Below are positions 34,660-45,580 of a stretch of DNA of 64,000 nucleotides, piece after piece. The first letter of the stretch is position 1; each line of letters opens with the position of its first letter. The notes under the pieces are model-generated. The model searched no databases. It saw only the letters and a list, made by a program, of their open reading frames with translations, and was not told where the DNA came from. The stretch is taken from the NCBI GenBank assembly GCA_027604685.1, contig JADHYX010000020.1:43444-107443 (forward strand), written 5' to 3'. This DNA comes from Lobulomyces angularis (lineage: Eukaryota; Chytridiomycota; Chytridiomycetes; Lobulomycetales; Lobulomycetaceae). The position numbers were made by a program, and so were the translations under genes.

Positions 34660-36291
34660 CTACAACTCATTCACAAGCAGAGTTAAATTATTTTTTATCA
34701 AAGCATTATCCAAAATTTTATCGCTGACTCTTGGAGAATATCCTTCTGTTACCCATTCTTGACAAAATTCTTTTTCAGTGTTAGCTTCTTGAACCATACT
34801 TAAAATGTCGTTATCATATTTGTATCCTTTTTTTTTATAATCATTGAAAGTACTGGAAAGTTTTTCAAAATTTTTCGTCTTGCTTAAGCTAAACATTATG
34901 TTTCTTAAGCTAAGATCTTCTTGATTACATATTTCTAAACTTTTTTCAAAATTTTTTAACGAACTTTCCTTGTCACCAATTAAACCGAATGCTTTAATAC
35001 TAGACAATATGCTTTTACTACCGATTTGATGAGCAGGTTTAAATTTAAGGTATTGATCAAAAAGTTCCAACGCCCCTTTTCCATCATTATGCCAGATCAA
35101 ACTTTCCATCAAACCAGCGACCAACACGTCTGAATCTTCTATACTTAAATTAGATGAACTGAATTTTATCATATCTCTTAAATAATCCGAGTGCTTTCCT
35201 AAATGGGATTTTGCTAAATTAAATATTGCTTCAAGTGGAGTGTCCACTTTATCTTCAAAGCATAATTGCCTGTAAAGTTTCCACGCTCCTAACATATCAT
35301 CCCAGGTTAAATAGACGTTTAACAGCTTTCCAACCATTCCTGGTGTATACCGCACTGGTTGTAAGTTTTTTCCACCAATCTTTTCCAGCTCGTAAAAACT
35401 GTTTAATCCTTTAATAAAACTATTCTTTCCGTATAACTCAATAAAGCCTTCAAAGGTTTCTGGTGAAAGGGATAATTTATTGTGAGATTTTTCAAACTTT
35501 CTTAAATAGGTATCAACTGCCAAAAAATTTCTCCTTTTACAAAAGCATTTTAATATTTCTGACCAGCTAAAAAGATCCACAGGGGAACCATATTTACTTT
35601 CTATCAATTTAAAAATATTTATTATTGAAACCTGGTCTCCTTTTTCACTAAAGTGTTTTAGAATAATTTGAAAACTGCGCAAATTAGGTGTTAGATTGTA
35701 TTTTGAAGAGAACGTCTCGTTGACGTACTTAACTGCTGAATCTGCGTTATCAAAATTTATTTCGACTTCCAGCAAATTATTAATATCATCAATGGTAACA
35801 TTTTTCATTTTATTATTTATGATTACGGAAGTTGCTTTACTATGCCCCGATTTAGCTAAAACCTCAACTAATTCAGATTTATTACTGTCGCTTAAAGTAT
35901 TTTTGTGTTCCACTGCATGTCTAGTTGCTAAAGCTATTTCATTTTGATTCAAGCAAGCTTGAAAAAATGCAGAATGAAATGTGGAATCAACAGTGTAGTT
36001 TAATTTTTTAAAGTCATTCAGCATTTTATTAGGAGAAAGAATTTTTGAACTCTTAAAAAAATTGATCATATCTGGTTTTTCAAGTTTTTTTTCTTTTAAA
36101 CATTGTTCATAAGCATTTTCGGCAGGTAAATTTAACTTAAGCAAGTTTTGAAGAACAATCTTTGAATCAGCAACAGCTTTTTTCTTTCTATTATTAACAT
36201 CATGATTTAACTCGATAAAATTTTTAGGTATTATTTGTTGTGTATGAGTTTTTTTGATGCTTTTTCCAAAGGTGCTTAGATAATTAATCAT
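34660..36291 (-). CDS. Pentatricopeptide/helical-repeat protein, probably mitochondrial
   Basis: A single-exon frame of 543 aa. From about residue 80 it is built of helix pairs spaced near 35 residues, with PPR-like patterns: TPNLRSFQIILKHFSEKGDQ, VDLFSWSEILKCFCKRRNF and TPGMVGKLLNVYLTWDDMLG. The N-terminus (MINYLSTFGKSIKKTHTQQ) is basic and free of acidic residues, as in a mitochondrial presequence. PPR proteins of this sort bind organelle RNA and act in mRNA maturation or translation. Repeats are too divergent to read an RNA code. It has no introns, unlike most neighbours. Confidence 0.72.
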   Translation of the reverse strand: MINYLSTFGKSIKKTHTQQIIPKNFIELNHDVNNRKKKAVADSKIVLQNLLKLNLPAENAYEQCLKEKKLEKPDMINFFKSSKILSPNKMLNDFKKLNYTVDSTFHSAFFQACLNQNEIALATRHAVEHKNTLSDSNKSELVEVLAKSGHSKATSVIINNKMKNVTIDDINNLLEVEINFDNADSAVKYVNETFSSKYNLTPNLRSFQIILKHFSEKGDQVSIINIFKLIESKYGSPVDLFSWSEILKCFCKRRNFLAVDTYLRKFEKSHNKLSLSPETFEGFIELYGKNSFIKGLNSFYELEKIGGKNLQPVRYTPGMVGKLLNVYLTWDDMLGAWKLYRQLCFEDKVDTPLEAIFNLAKSHLGKHSDYLRDMIKFSSSNLSIEDSDVLVAGLMESLIWHNDGKGALELFDQYLKFKPAHQIGSKSILSSIKAFGLIGDKESSLKNFEKSLEICNQEDLSLRNIMFSLSKTKNFEKLSSTFNDYKKKGYKYDNDILSMVQEANTEKEFCQEWVTEGYSPRVSDKILDNALIKNNLTLLVNEL

Positions 36292-36860
36292 CTTAGTGAG
36301 ATCAACAAAAAAAAAAAAAAAAAAAAAATTGTTGTAAAAGTTTATTTTTTTTTTTTAATTGGGTAATTTCATTTTTGACCTTAATTAGATTTTTTTTAAA
36401 GCAAAAAAATTTAAAATAAAACTATTTTATTCTGTTAGTGTCAGAAAAGATTTTTCTTTTTTTTTATAGTAAAATATTAATCAGACATAGTTTTGAAGCT
36501 TTTTAGTAATAAAAAACTTTTTTAAAAAATACGTTGCAAAAGATATATTTCCACATTCAGTATTGCCCGTAGGTAAATGTTCTAATTTTTCTCAAAAATG
36601 ATTGAGTTTTTAGATTTGGTAAATTTTAAACATCTATAAATAATATGACATAATTACAATTCAAGAAAAAATAGAGTCTAATAGAGATTACAAATTAAAT
36701 TTTTTATCACAACAAGTTACATCATTGTCTCAAAATTTAACAAATTTTTAAATATTTGAGGATTTTTGAAATTTCTAAAACCAGCCTGTTTTAAAAAAAT
36801 CAGACAATAAAAATTAACATAGAACCAAAAAAATTATAAAGTTTAATTAAATACTTAGAA
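36292..36860. other. Intergenic region upstream of the PPR gene
   Basis: AT-rich spacer with A and T runs, including an A run at 36310-36328. It must hold the PPR promoter. Nothing else seen. Confidence 0.5.
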
Positions 36861-37028
36861 TCAAAAAATGATTACCATAAAAGCACAAGTTCCTAAAAAA
36901 ACCGTAAAGAGAAAAAATGCTCTATTCTTTATTTCCTTTTCTTGATTTTGAGTTCTGAATGATCGATATATCCTGCGAAAATTTGGAAAGAATCCAGCGA
37001 TAAAAGAATTATTTTTTGAATTTGACAT
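36861..37028 (-). CDS. Tail-anchored microprotein, 55 aa
   Basis: An intact ATG-to-TGA frame. The first 37 residues are polar and basic (FFPNFRRIYRSFRTQNQEKE), followed by one hydrophobic helix running to the very C-terminus (AFFLFTVFLGTCAFMVIIF). This is the shape of small tail-anchored proteins such as TOM complex subunits or respiratory-complex assembly subunits. An upstream in-frame stop (37056-37058) and an unspliced frame support the start. The exact family is not recognised. Confidence 0.45.
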   Translation of the reverse strand: MSNSKNNSFIAGFFPNFRRIYRSFRTQNQEKEIKNRAFFLFTVFLGTCAFMVIIF

Positions 37029-37527
37029 AAATTTTTTTTTTGGTATTACAAGCAGTTAAAACAAAAAAAAACCGAGGAACTGCATTTAATATTAAATTCT
37101 TATTATTAATATTTGATATTAAAAAATTGTTCTAATCTGAGTTAATTTTTTCGACAAAATATCCTCACTTTCTCATGTTTTGCCAAATTACTTTATCAAT
37201 TTCTCCACCTACTGGTGAGTCCTTAAAGTTCATATAATGCAATTTAATGATAAAATAAAATTTTCTTTGCATGTTTGCCTTTGGTTGTACTATTGATCAA
37301 ATTAAAAAATGAAATTACTAAGGTTTTTTTTTTGTTCAAAGAAAAGTTATATACACTTGTGCGTAAAATCTTTCTAATAACGTATATAAGAAACAATTTA
37401 CTTAGATATGTGGATAAAGTAAAGCAGGTTTTAGAAATTTTGTTCAAGATTATAGTAGGTTCATTTTAACTACTCTCTTTTGTCACACTTTAAAAAAAAA
37501 AAAAAAAAATAATTCAATAATAACTGA
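37029..37527. other. Divergent promoter region of the microprotein and eIF2-gamma genes
   Basis: A 22-codon minus-strand frame at 37165-37233 (begins MNFKDSPVGGEIDKVIWQN) ends at a GTGAGG that could be a donor, so a 5' exon may lie here; I could not find a partner exon. The rest is AT-rich promoter DNA ending in an A run just before the eIF2-gamma ATG. Confidence 0.35.
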
Positions 37528-39295
37528 ATGAGTTCCAAAGCAACAAAAACTATTGATCCTACAAAACTAAATGCACGTTCGTACGAAGTTATATCCAAAC
37601 AGGCTACCATCAACATTGGTACGATCGGTCATGTAGCCCATGGAAAATCTACCGTTGTAAAAGCGATTTCTGGAGTTCAAACTGTTCGATTTAAAAATGA
37701 ATTAGAAAGAAACATTACTATTAAATTAGGTTATGCAAATGCGAAAGTAAATTTTTTTTAAACTTTTTTTTTTTTACTTACCATGACAATTTTAATTTTT
37801 CAGATTTTTAAATGTGACAATAAAGCCTGCCCTAGACCTGGCTGTTATAAATCAACTAAGAGTGATAAGGAGGAAGGCTTTCCTTGTGAAAGGGTTGGTT
37901 GTTTAGGAAAAATGAAGCTAGAAAGGTAATTTTTTTATTACAATACAGTTTTTAATATCTTTATTTAGGCATGTTTCCTTTGTAGATTGTCCAGGTCACG
38001 ATATTTTAATGGCAACAATGTTAAATGGAGCAGGTACTAAAATTTTTTTTTAAAATTTTGAAGCTGTTCCTGAAAAAAAGGGATAAAAGTTTAATGACAA
38101 GCATCTTGATTTTAATTTTTTTTTTTTTTTTTTGCTTCAAAAATTTTATTTATTTTTTGATTAACCTGTTCTATTTTATTAATTAGCCGTCATGGACGCT
38201 GCTTTACTGTTGATCGCAGGTAATGAATCCTGTCCACAACCTCAAACTGGTGAGCACTTAGCAGCGATAGAAATTATGAAGTTAAAAGATATTATTATTT
38301 TGCAAAATAAAATTGATTTAATAAAAGAGACTGCCGCAGAAGAACATTATCAGAGTATTTTAAATTTTGTAAAGGACACTGTAGCTGATGGAGCTCCAAT
38401 TATTCCCATTTCCGCTCAATTAAAATATAATATTGACGCAGTCAATGAATATATATGCAAATCTATTCCCGTTCCACTTAGAGATTTTTCTGCAAATCCA
38501 AAATTAATAGTTATTAGAAGTTTTGATGTTAATAAACCAGGTAGTGATATCCACGATTTGAAGGGGGGTGTCGCTGGTAAGGACTAATTTATTTTTTGGT
38601 TTCATTTATTAAGATTTTTTTGTTAAGGTGGTAGTATTTTATGTGGTGTATTGAAAATTGGTGACGAAATTGAAGTGCGACCTGGAATTATTTTAAAAGA
38701 CAGTGAAGGAAAAATAAAATGTAGGCCAATATTTTCGAGGATTGTGTCTTTACTAGCAGAAAATAATCAATTACAGTTCGCAGTTCCTGGAGGACTAATT
38801 GGTATCGATTTTTTTTTTTATTTTAATTTTTTTTTAATTCACTTTTATAGGTGTGGGAACAAAAGTTGACCCAACCCTATGTCGTGCTGATAGATTAGTT
38901 GGACAAGTTCTTGGTTCGGTTGGAAAATTACCTGAAATTTATACTGAGTTGGAAGTTAACTACTTTTTGCTCTATAGACTGTTGGGAGTTCGTATTGATG
39001 ATAAAAAACAGACAAAAGTTTCGAAGTTAACTAAAGGTGAAGTTTTAATGGTTAATATTGGCAGTACATCTACGGGTGGAAGAGTTTTGAGTGTGAAAGC
39101 CGATATGGCGAAAATTATGTTGACTGGTTTAGCTTGTACAGAGCTGGGTGAAAGAGTTGCATTATCCAGAAGAATTGAAAAGCATTGGAGGTATTATTTA
39201 TTTTTGATGAAAATTTTATTCCTTTTTTTTTTTTTAGATTAATTGGCTGGGGAACAATTAGACGTGGATCTACTATCGATCCTGGAAGTAACTAA
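37528..39295 (+). CDS. Translation initiation factor eIF2 subunit gamma
   Basis: Seven exons (37528-37746, 37804-37925, 37969-38033, 38187-38576, 38628-38801, 38851-39190, 39238-39295) sum to 455 aa. GTP-binding motifs: GHVAHGKST (P-loop with the Ala typical of eIF2-gamma in place of Asp), DCPGHDILM (G3), QNKIDL (G4) and ISAQ (G5). The Cys-rich knuckle [23 protein letters not shown] lies between G1 and G3, as expected. Domain II/III motifs ([41 protein letters not shown]) are complete. It is the GTPase subunit that carries Met-tRNAi to the 40S ribosome. It has a 65-nt exon. Likely single-copy and highly expressed. Confidence 0.97.
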
Positions 39296-39930
39296 TTAGT
39301 TCCTTTCTTTTAATGTGTAGCTATAAAGAAATTAATAAAAATAATAAAAAAGAAATTTTTTTTTTCTTTCTTTATACATATTCTTATATATAATAAATTT
39401 TAATTAAACATATATGTTTAGACACTATATTTTTTATTTTTATAATATAGAAGGTTGTTTTTTACTAAGATTATAATAGTGTTACTTTCTGCAAGTAGTG
39501 AAATTGTAATTAATGTTCATCATATCTTCAAAGTATTTTTATTTTTTTTTTTTTTGTTGTTTATATTTTTTTTTTTTATTATATATTTTAAATTTATTTT
39601 CATCAAAATTATTCATTTTCCATTAATTTTTTACTCAATATACAACCAAATATTAAATTATACAATAGAAAAGATATCTTTTTAATTCAAATTATATAGA
39701 AAATAATTGCTACAGGAGATATTGTTAAACAAAAATGTATTGAAAGTTTTTTCATTTTTTTTTTATTTTTTATTTTTTTTATTTAATTTTTTTATTCTAT
39801 AAATAAATTCTAAAAGTTTAACAAAAAAAAAAGTATAAAAATTATAAAAATTCTGTATAATAAAATAAAGATACATAAAAAAAAGAGGATTTAAAAAAAA
39901 AAAAATATATATATATGAGTTCCAGTAAAA
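39296..39930. other. Convergent spacer
   Basis: Between the 3' ends of eIF2-gamma and the monooxygenase gene. Long T and A runs plus an ATATAT tract near 39906-39915. A 76-codon frame here (39455-39685) is poly-Phe/Ile-rich and is probably not a gene. Confidence 0.6.
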
Positions 39931-42379
39931 TTATTTTTTTAGAATTGGAGATAAACTAGGTAGTTCTTCGTTGTTACTGATTCTTCCCCTAGTTAACATT
40001 GTTTCATAACTTACCTTACTCCAATTAGGTGCGTATTTATTAGTTATTCTTAATAAACTTCTCACCCAAGCGTTTTCAGTGCGTCCCTTCAAAACAAAAT
40101 TTTCAAATTAAGTGATTTAAAGTAATTTCTTTTTACCCATCCTCCTTCACTTCTAGCTTCCTTAACCGCAGCGTTACAAATTTCTACTCTATAGTCATCA
40201 AATTCTTTACCAATTTTTTGAAAACTTTGACTATCGTTTTTTGTTGAAAATTTATTCAAATGCTTTCCAATGAGTTTTGCTAACAATCCTGCATCTGTTA
40301 TCGCTAATCCTGCACCAACACTACCATGTGCATTGCTTTTCCGTTTTTTATTTAATGAAGTAATTATCTTTAGTTTACCATGCTACGGCATGTGCAGAAT
40401 CACCAATGATGATTATTCTACCTGGATGAAGATTTGGATTTGTATAAGAAGCGGGCTGATCATCCGCTACATCCATCACATCTTCTACAGAGCAGAACTC
40501 AGAAGCGGTCCTTGCCATAATAGCGTGTCCTGGATGCGGAATGCTACAAAAATAATAAACACCTTTCACAAAATCCTAAATTCTTACGGTAATGTTTGAG
40601 ATAATCGTAGAGCCAAAGTTCTAATTTCCGCACCAGTAAGCTGCGTCGAAGTAACTGGTTGTAAGAAATCTATGGAAGAAATTGGAGATGCCTGATGACT
40701 TAAACTTCTTGGAGGTGTAGATTGCGGAGTGCTGTTATTTTCTTCACTTTCGTCATCCGAGTTCGGAATTTTCCACCTATTATTTAGTGGAGGTGTATTC
40801 ATAATAATTGACATTCTGGGATTACTCTTCAGAGCTTCACTGACTTGTTGCTTTCTTTTTGCCATTAATACTTTCTCGATGTGTTGACTTGGTTCAGATT
40901 GAGAGGCAACTAAATGCCAACCAAGCATACCGTTTCCGATATTAGTAGCGCCAAATGCTAATCCTCTGCCAATAATTGAAATAGCGCTACCTTCTGGGCA
41001 AAAGGAATATATATCCTCTCTAGTCATATCTTCAATTAACCTGCCATCCTCTAATTCAGTTTGAGTATCCACAGGGGGTACGTGAATTCTACAAATACCA
41101 CTAAAAACAGCTGCTCCTGCATGTTGCGGAGCTACCTTTCCATCAAATAAATATTCTTTAACTCTGGAGTTAACACCATCGGCCCCCTATTTTTATATAA
41201 GCAACAAATTGAATAGATAAAGTTGTAAATAAAAAAAATTATATATATTTATTACAATAATCATATCTCCTGTTTCACTTAAACCATTGAAAAATGTAGC
41301 TGTAACTGCACCAGTTGTAGGCGAGATGGAATAAAAATCAAATTCGTAACCTAATTTTAATTCTGGTAACAATTTTCTCCATTTTTCCTTTCCAAACCAA
41401 TTATCTCTTGCTAAATCTCCTTCAACTCCTTCCACCGGTTCAGGTGCAATATCACTATTATTAGCACCGGAACTGTGAAAATCCGCATCATCAACCAAGT
41501 CACTATCTCGACACCCTGCTAATCCTAACATCAACAATCGCAATAAATCGGATTTTCTTGTTCCTAGCATTGGTGGTCTATAAATATTAAAAAAAATTAG
41601 AAAATTAATAAAAAGGAATTTTACAGAGAATCTTCTAATGGATCATTATGATGAAAAGAATCAATGTTTTCATGTGTAACTGAATCTGGTGGCCATTGAA
41701 CAACTGTAAAGTATGATTTAACAAAAAGTATCTCTTATCAAGGTACCTGTTTCTTTCGTATCAGCATCTAATGATTTAAAGTTTAAAATTGGCCAAGAAA
41801 CCTTTCCTAGCAATTTTCCCATTCCCATTTCCAACTAATACTAAAGTTACAAATGGTTCATTTTTTTAACAAATACCAATGTCTCAACAGCCCATCTCCA
41901 TAATATAAAGTGAGTGCCAACTTCTGAGTAGGTTGTTTGTGATTCGTAAATAACAGGTATAAGGTTTAATCCAGTTTTTTGAGCGACTCTTTTAATTGCT
42001 AAGGCTAACGTTAATCCCGCAACCCCACCTAATGTACCAGCGTTAAAAAACGAAAAAATTAAAAAAATTTCTAATTAGCACCTCCTATGATGAGAATTTT
42101 TCTTTGAGGTCCTTTTTCAGCTTCCTCCACAGTAGCTTTTGAAGAATTAGAGCTCTTATGTTCAGTATTCTCAACAAAAGTCTTTTTTTGTTGTTCTGTC
42201 AAACTGTCGCTTAATCTGACTTCCTCGCCATTTGAATGTTTGTGTGGGTCAACGTCATTATTTTCGTTCATATCAGCCTCTAATTGATGGAAATTGTTTT
42301 TAATTATATTTTCATCAGTAAAAACTTCATTTTTTAAATGTAAAGCATTCAGAGTTTCTTCCTCAAAAGTTTCTGTCAT
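39931..42379 (-). CDS. FAD-dependent monooxygenase (aromatic-hydroxylase fold)
   Basis: ATG at 42377-42379, stop at 39931-39933, spliced. After an acidic N-terminal extension of about 95 residues with no evident targeting signal comes the FAD-binding strand KILIIGGA joined by an intron to GVAGLTLALAI (GxGxxG type). The DG motif region MIIGADGVNSRVKEYLF and the GD motif GRIIIIGDSAHAV..NAHGSVGAGLAITDA are both clear, so the cofactor fold is complete. RPPMLGTRKSDLLRLL corresponds to the conserved R-x-x-L segment. A Ser/Pro-rich insertion (about 40680-40800) interrupts the catalytic domain, probably a surface loop. Substrate unknown; fungal relatives oxidise aromatic or polyketide compounds. Confidence 0.88.
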
Positions 42380-42688
42380 ACTTTTTCTTTAATTTGATAA
42401 TGATATTGATAACTAAAAAAAAAAAAATCTAACAATTAATCTACACAGTTTGTTAAGATTCAATTTTTTTTGAAGTATTTGTGATGCAGTAGATTTATTT
42501 TTCAAATAAAAAAAAAATAGAAAAAAAATATTTTTCAAGCTTGCAGAAATCACACAAGAAAAAAAGAAGAAAAAATATTTATTTATTTAAAAATGAATAA
42601 AAACTTGAATTTTTTGTTTCTGATCCTAAAAAAAAAAAAGATGCTTTTAAAGAGTTGGTGATATGCAGGACTACTACAGTTTTTTTTT
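42380..42688. other. Intergenic spacer
   Basis: Promoter side of the monooxygenase gene and 3' side of the microprotein ORF. Mostly A runs; no feature recognised. Confidence 0.5.
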
Positions 42689-42802
42689 TTAAGAATCAAC
42701 ATTCTTCTTTTTTATTGCATTAAATACAAATACTGGTATGATTGCACCGATAGAAAGAATTGAAACAATTGTTACAAGATTGTATTGCACCAACTTTAGC
42801 AT
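42689..42802 (-). CDS. Single-helix microprotein, 37 aa
   Basis: An intact short frame: MLKLVQYNLVTIVSILSIG, then AIIPVFVFNAIKKKNVDS. It is one hydrophobic helix followed by a basic tail, a shape shared by small respiratory (for example COX7-like) or ER subunits. It lies 88 bp from the divergently oriented DNAL1 start. Open sequence continues seven codons upstream of the ATG without another start. The assignment to any family is a guess. Confidence 0.35.
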   Translation of the reverse strand: MLKLVQYNLVTIVSILSIGAIIPVFVFNAIKKKNVDS

Positions 42803-42889
42803 ATGCTCAAAAAATTGTAATGTAAGGTTAGTTCATTTTATTTTTTAACTCCGACATTTTTTGATTTTTTTAATAAAAATTTTGCTCAG

Positions 42890-43729
42890 ATGTCTAAAGG
42901 AACTACCATAAAGGATGCTATTAAAGCATGGGAAGAAAAAACAGGCCTGGTTTCAACCGAAGCAAAAGTAGTCAAATTACTAATGGTCCAGCCATTGATA
43001 ACCAAAATGGACGCTTCTTTAGCATCATTAGCTAGTGTCGAGTAAGTACCTTAACTATCAAGTTTTAAATTTTAAAATATTAAATTTATTTCTGATACTT
43101 CCTTAGACATTTGGCATTATCTACTAATTTGATTGACAAGATAAGGTTTGTTTTTGTTTATTTATTTTTTTGTTCTAAATTGTACTTTCTATTTTATTTT
43201 TTAAAACCTTAATACTAAAATAGTAATTTAAACGGGCTAGGTAACAAATTTTTAAACTTATTCAATTTTCAACATCACAAAAAATTTTTTTTACAAAAAT
43301 ATCTTAGCGCACTTAAGAATTTTATCCTTGGGTAGAAACTGCATAAAAAAAATTGAAGGTTTGGAAGCGGTAGCTGATACGCTGGAGGAGCTCTGGATAA
43401 GTTATAATAATATAGAAAAATTAAATGGAATAGAAAGTTGCAAAAAGTTGAAAGTCTTGTATGCCAGTAATAATAAGATAAAAGGTTGGGAGGGCATTGT
43501 TCCCATTGTAAGTTTTTAAAGATTGCAAGAAAAAAATTTACAATTCTTATTAATACAGTCAAGTTTGCCACTTATTGAGGATGTAGTATTTTATAATAAT
43601 CCGATCGAAGAAAAATGCTCTGCTGACGGTAATTGGGTTGATGAAATGAAAAAAAGATTTCCAACGTTGAAACGATTGGATGGTAAACCTATTTTCAGAG
43701 AAGAAGTTGAAAATGCCGAGGAAAGCTAA
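42890..43729 (+). CDS. DNAL1: Axonemal dynein light chain 1 (outer-arm LC1, leucine-rich repeat)
   Basis: Five exons (42890-43041, 43107-43145, 43224-43240, 43308-43507, 43559-43729) give 192 aa, the usual length. The start [19 protein letters not shown] and the order [68 protein letters not shown] follow DNAL1 position by position. LC1 binds the gamma heavy chain of the outer dynein arm near the microtubule-binding stalk. It is found only in organisms with motile cilia. One exon is just 17 nt. It shares a short divergent promoter with the 42689-42802 ORF. Confidence 0.95.
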
Positions 43730-44154
43730 TACAACTTATTTCAAATTAAAAAGAAAATAAATATTGTAAAATTAGTGGTTTCTTTTTTGTTTAAATTGCT
43801 TTAGTAAAAAAAATAATAAGAATTTTTTTTCAATACTTCAAATTAACAACCTAGCAATTTTTGACTATAGACCTAAAATTGTACATGTATTACTATCTAT
43901 AAAAAAAAAAAAATTGATAGAAATATTGACTTGCAAATTATTTCTTCTGATGATTTTCTTAAAAAAAAAAAAAAAAAAAAAAATACAATTAAAAAAGAAT
44001 AGTATATGCAAAACAACAAAGAAAAGCATTTTGTTTCAATTTACTACACCCAACAATAAAATCTTCTTATTACTAAATTAAAAAAATTAAAAAAAAACTA
44101 AAAAGGAATAAAAACCAATCAATGATAATTTAATAGCTAAAAGAAAGCAGGATT
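43730..44154. other. Convergent spacer
   Basis: 3' UTRs of DNAL1 and the Nbp2-like gene. An A run at 43961-43984. Nothing else seen. Confidence 0.6.
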
Positions 44155-45375
44155 TCATACTTTTTCTTAAACAAAAAGAAAAAAAAAATTAAACACATAA
44201 AAGAAAAATAAAGTATATACCAAGATGATTTTCTGGCACTAGTCCCAAATCTGTCATATTCACACTTACATCAAAATCATTATATCCTGCAATAACTTTG
44301 ACCAATAAAACGGTTACCCAACCTTCCCCATAAACCTTCTGATATTCAACAAATTCTCGCAACTGGCTCGCAAAAACGTCCGGATCTGGTTCTAAAAATA
44401 TATTTAACCCTTTCTCAGCATCTACCCCAGTGGAAGTTAAATCTACATCAATACTTGCCCACCTCTCTAATTTTGCGTTCGAAAGAGTTTCAGCTACTGA
44501 AGTTAAAGTGGTATTCTCGTCTTTATTTTCGTTTTTAAAATCTTTTGTGACATTAGTTATTTTTGAATCGTCATTGGTATTATTCTGATTATTTAAAGTA
44601 GAAGGTATATTTTTAGTGCTATTATTAGTATACACATGATTATTATTAATTTCATTTTCGACAGTATTTTCTAAAACATTTTCTCTACACGCCACGATTA
44701 ACTCTTGGCCAACCTTAATATCCATTTCCCATTCAGTAACTTTCTTGAATTCAAATAATGCTTTCACTTTATAAAAATTGTAATTAATTCCATCATCCAA
44801 CGCAGGGCACTTTTTTAAAATATTTTTCAAAACCTCAGTCAAAGTTTGAAAATTAAATTTGAAATTGTCCGCTTCTTCATTTGCTGTTGCGTTGTTTATC
44901 GAAGGAAAAAACTGTTTAGGCGCCTCTTCTTTCGAATTCAATTTTGGAAATAAGTAACGATTTTGAGTTAAGGAATGATTATCTAATGAGTTGCTAGAAA
45001 CTACTCCTATATATTATTAATAAAAGTTTTAAAATTAAATAAAAAAACAAAAAGAATAGAAGCCAGATTAATTTTTTTTTTCTTTCAAAAATTAAAAATT
45101 TTCTTACCGGTTTTGTGATGAAAATGTAAAAATTCTTCATCATCATTTTCATCATCATTTTCGTTGCAATTTTTATTCTGATTAGTTTTTTCTAGATGTG
45201 ATGTGGCTCTTTGCTGTTGAGTTGAAACTTGCTGATAATGGCCGAAAAATCTTTGATCTGACTTTGGGTATGCAAAATCCCGTATTGTTGGCTATTTTAA
45301 AATTTTTTTATATGTTTGATTAAATGAAAAATAAATTTTTACCTTATAGAGTAATTCTGTATCTTTGTCGGCCAT
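44155..45375 (-). CDS. Nbp2/Skb5-like SH3 adaptor with a large insertion inside the SH3 domain
   Basis: ATG at 45373-45375. Exon 2 begins PTIRDFAYPKSDQRFFGH, like the RDFA-x(5-8)-FG segment found ahead of the SH3 domain in yeast Nbp2 and Skb5. The SH3 domain starts KVKALFEFKKVTEWEMDIKVGQELIVACREN. It is then interrupted by about 130 disordered, Asn/Thr-rich residues and finishes with YGEGWVTVLLV..LGLVPENHL. The GWV and G-L-V-P-x-N positions fit the SH3 C-terminal half. The last exon is tiny (44155-44165), giving the C-terminus ...ENHLEKV. Nbp2 brings phosphatases to stress MAP kinase complexes; a similar role is inferred. The insertion could instead be a mis-called intron, but it has coding composition and no splice signals. 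Confidence 0.68.
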
Positions 45376-45580
45376 TGATAAATTTAAAAATTTTACGTGA
45401 CACAAAAACTTTGGAAAGTATTAATGGAGTAAGATTGAAATAGTAAAACATTATTAATTTGTTATCAGGAATTATATAAGAGAGATTTTATTACATACAA
45501 AAAAATCTGTAAATGTTAGAAAAATTTTTGAAATATCAAAAAAACAAAGGACTTCAAAAAAAGATGTATAATTTTTTTTT

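Noticed and set aside
37244..37469. Overlapping antisense frames of 64-67 codons upstream of eIF2-gamma
   Set aside because: Mutually antisense, hydrophobic and within a promoter; no supporting motif.
39455..39685. 76-codon frame in the eIF2-gamma/monooxygenase spacer
   Set aside because: Phe/Ile/Leu-only product from T runs, without a domain, splice context or charged residues beyond chance.
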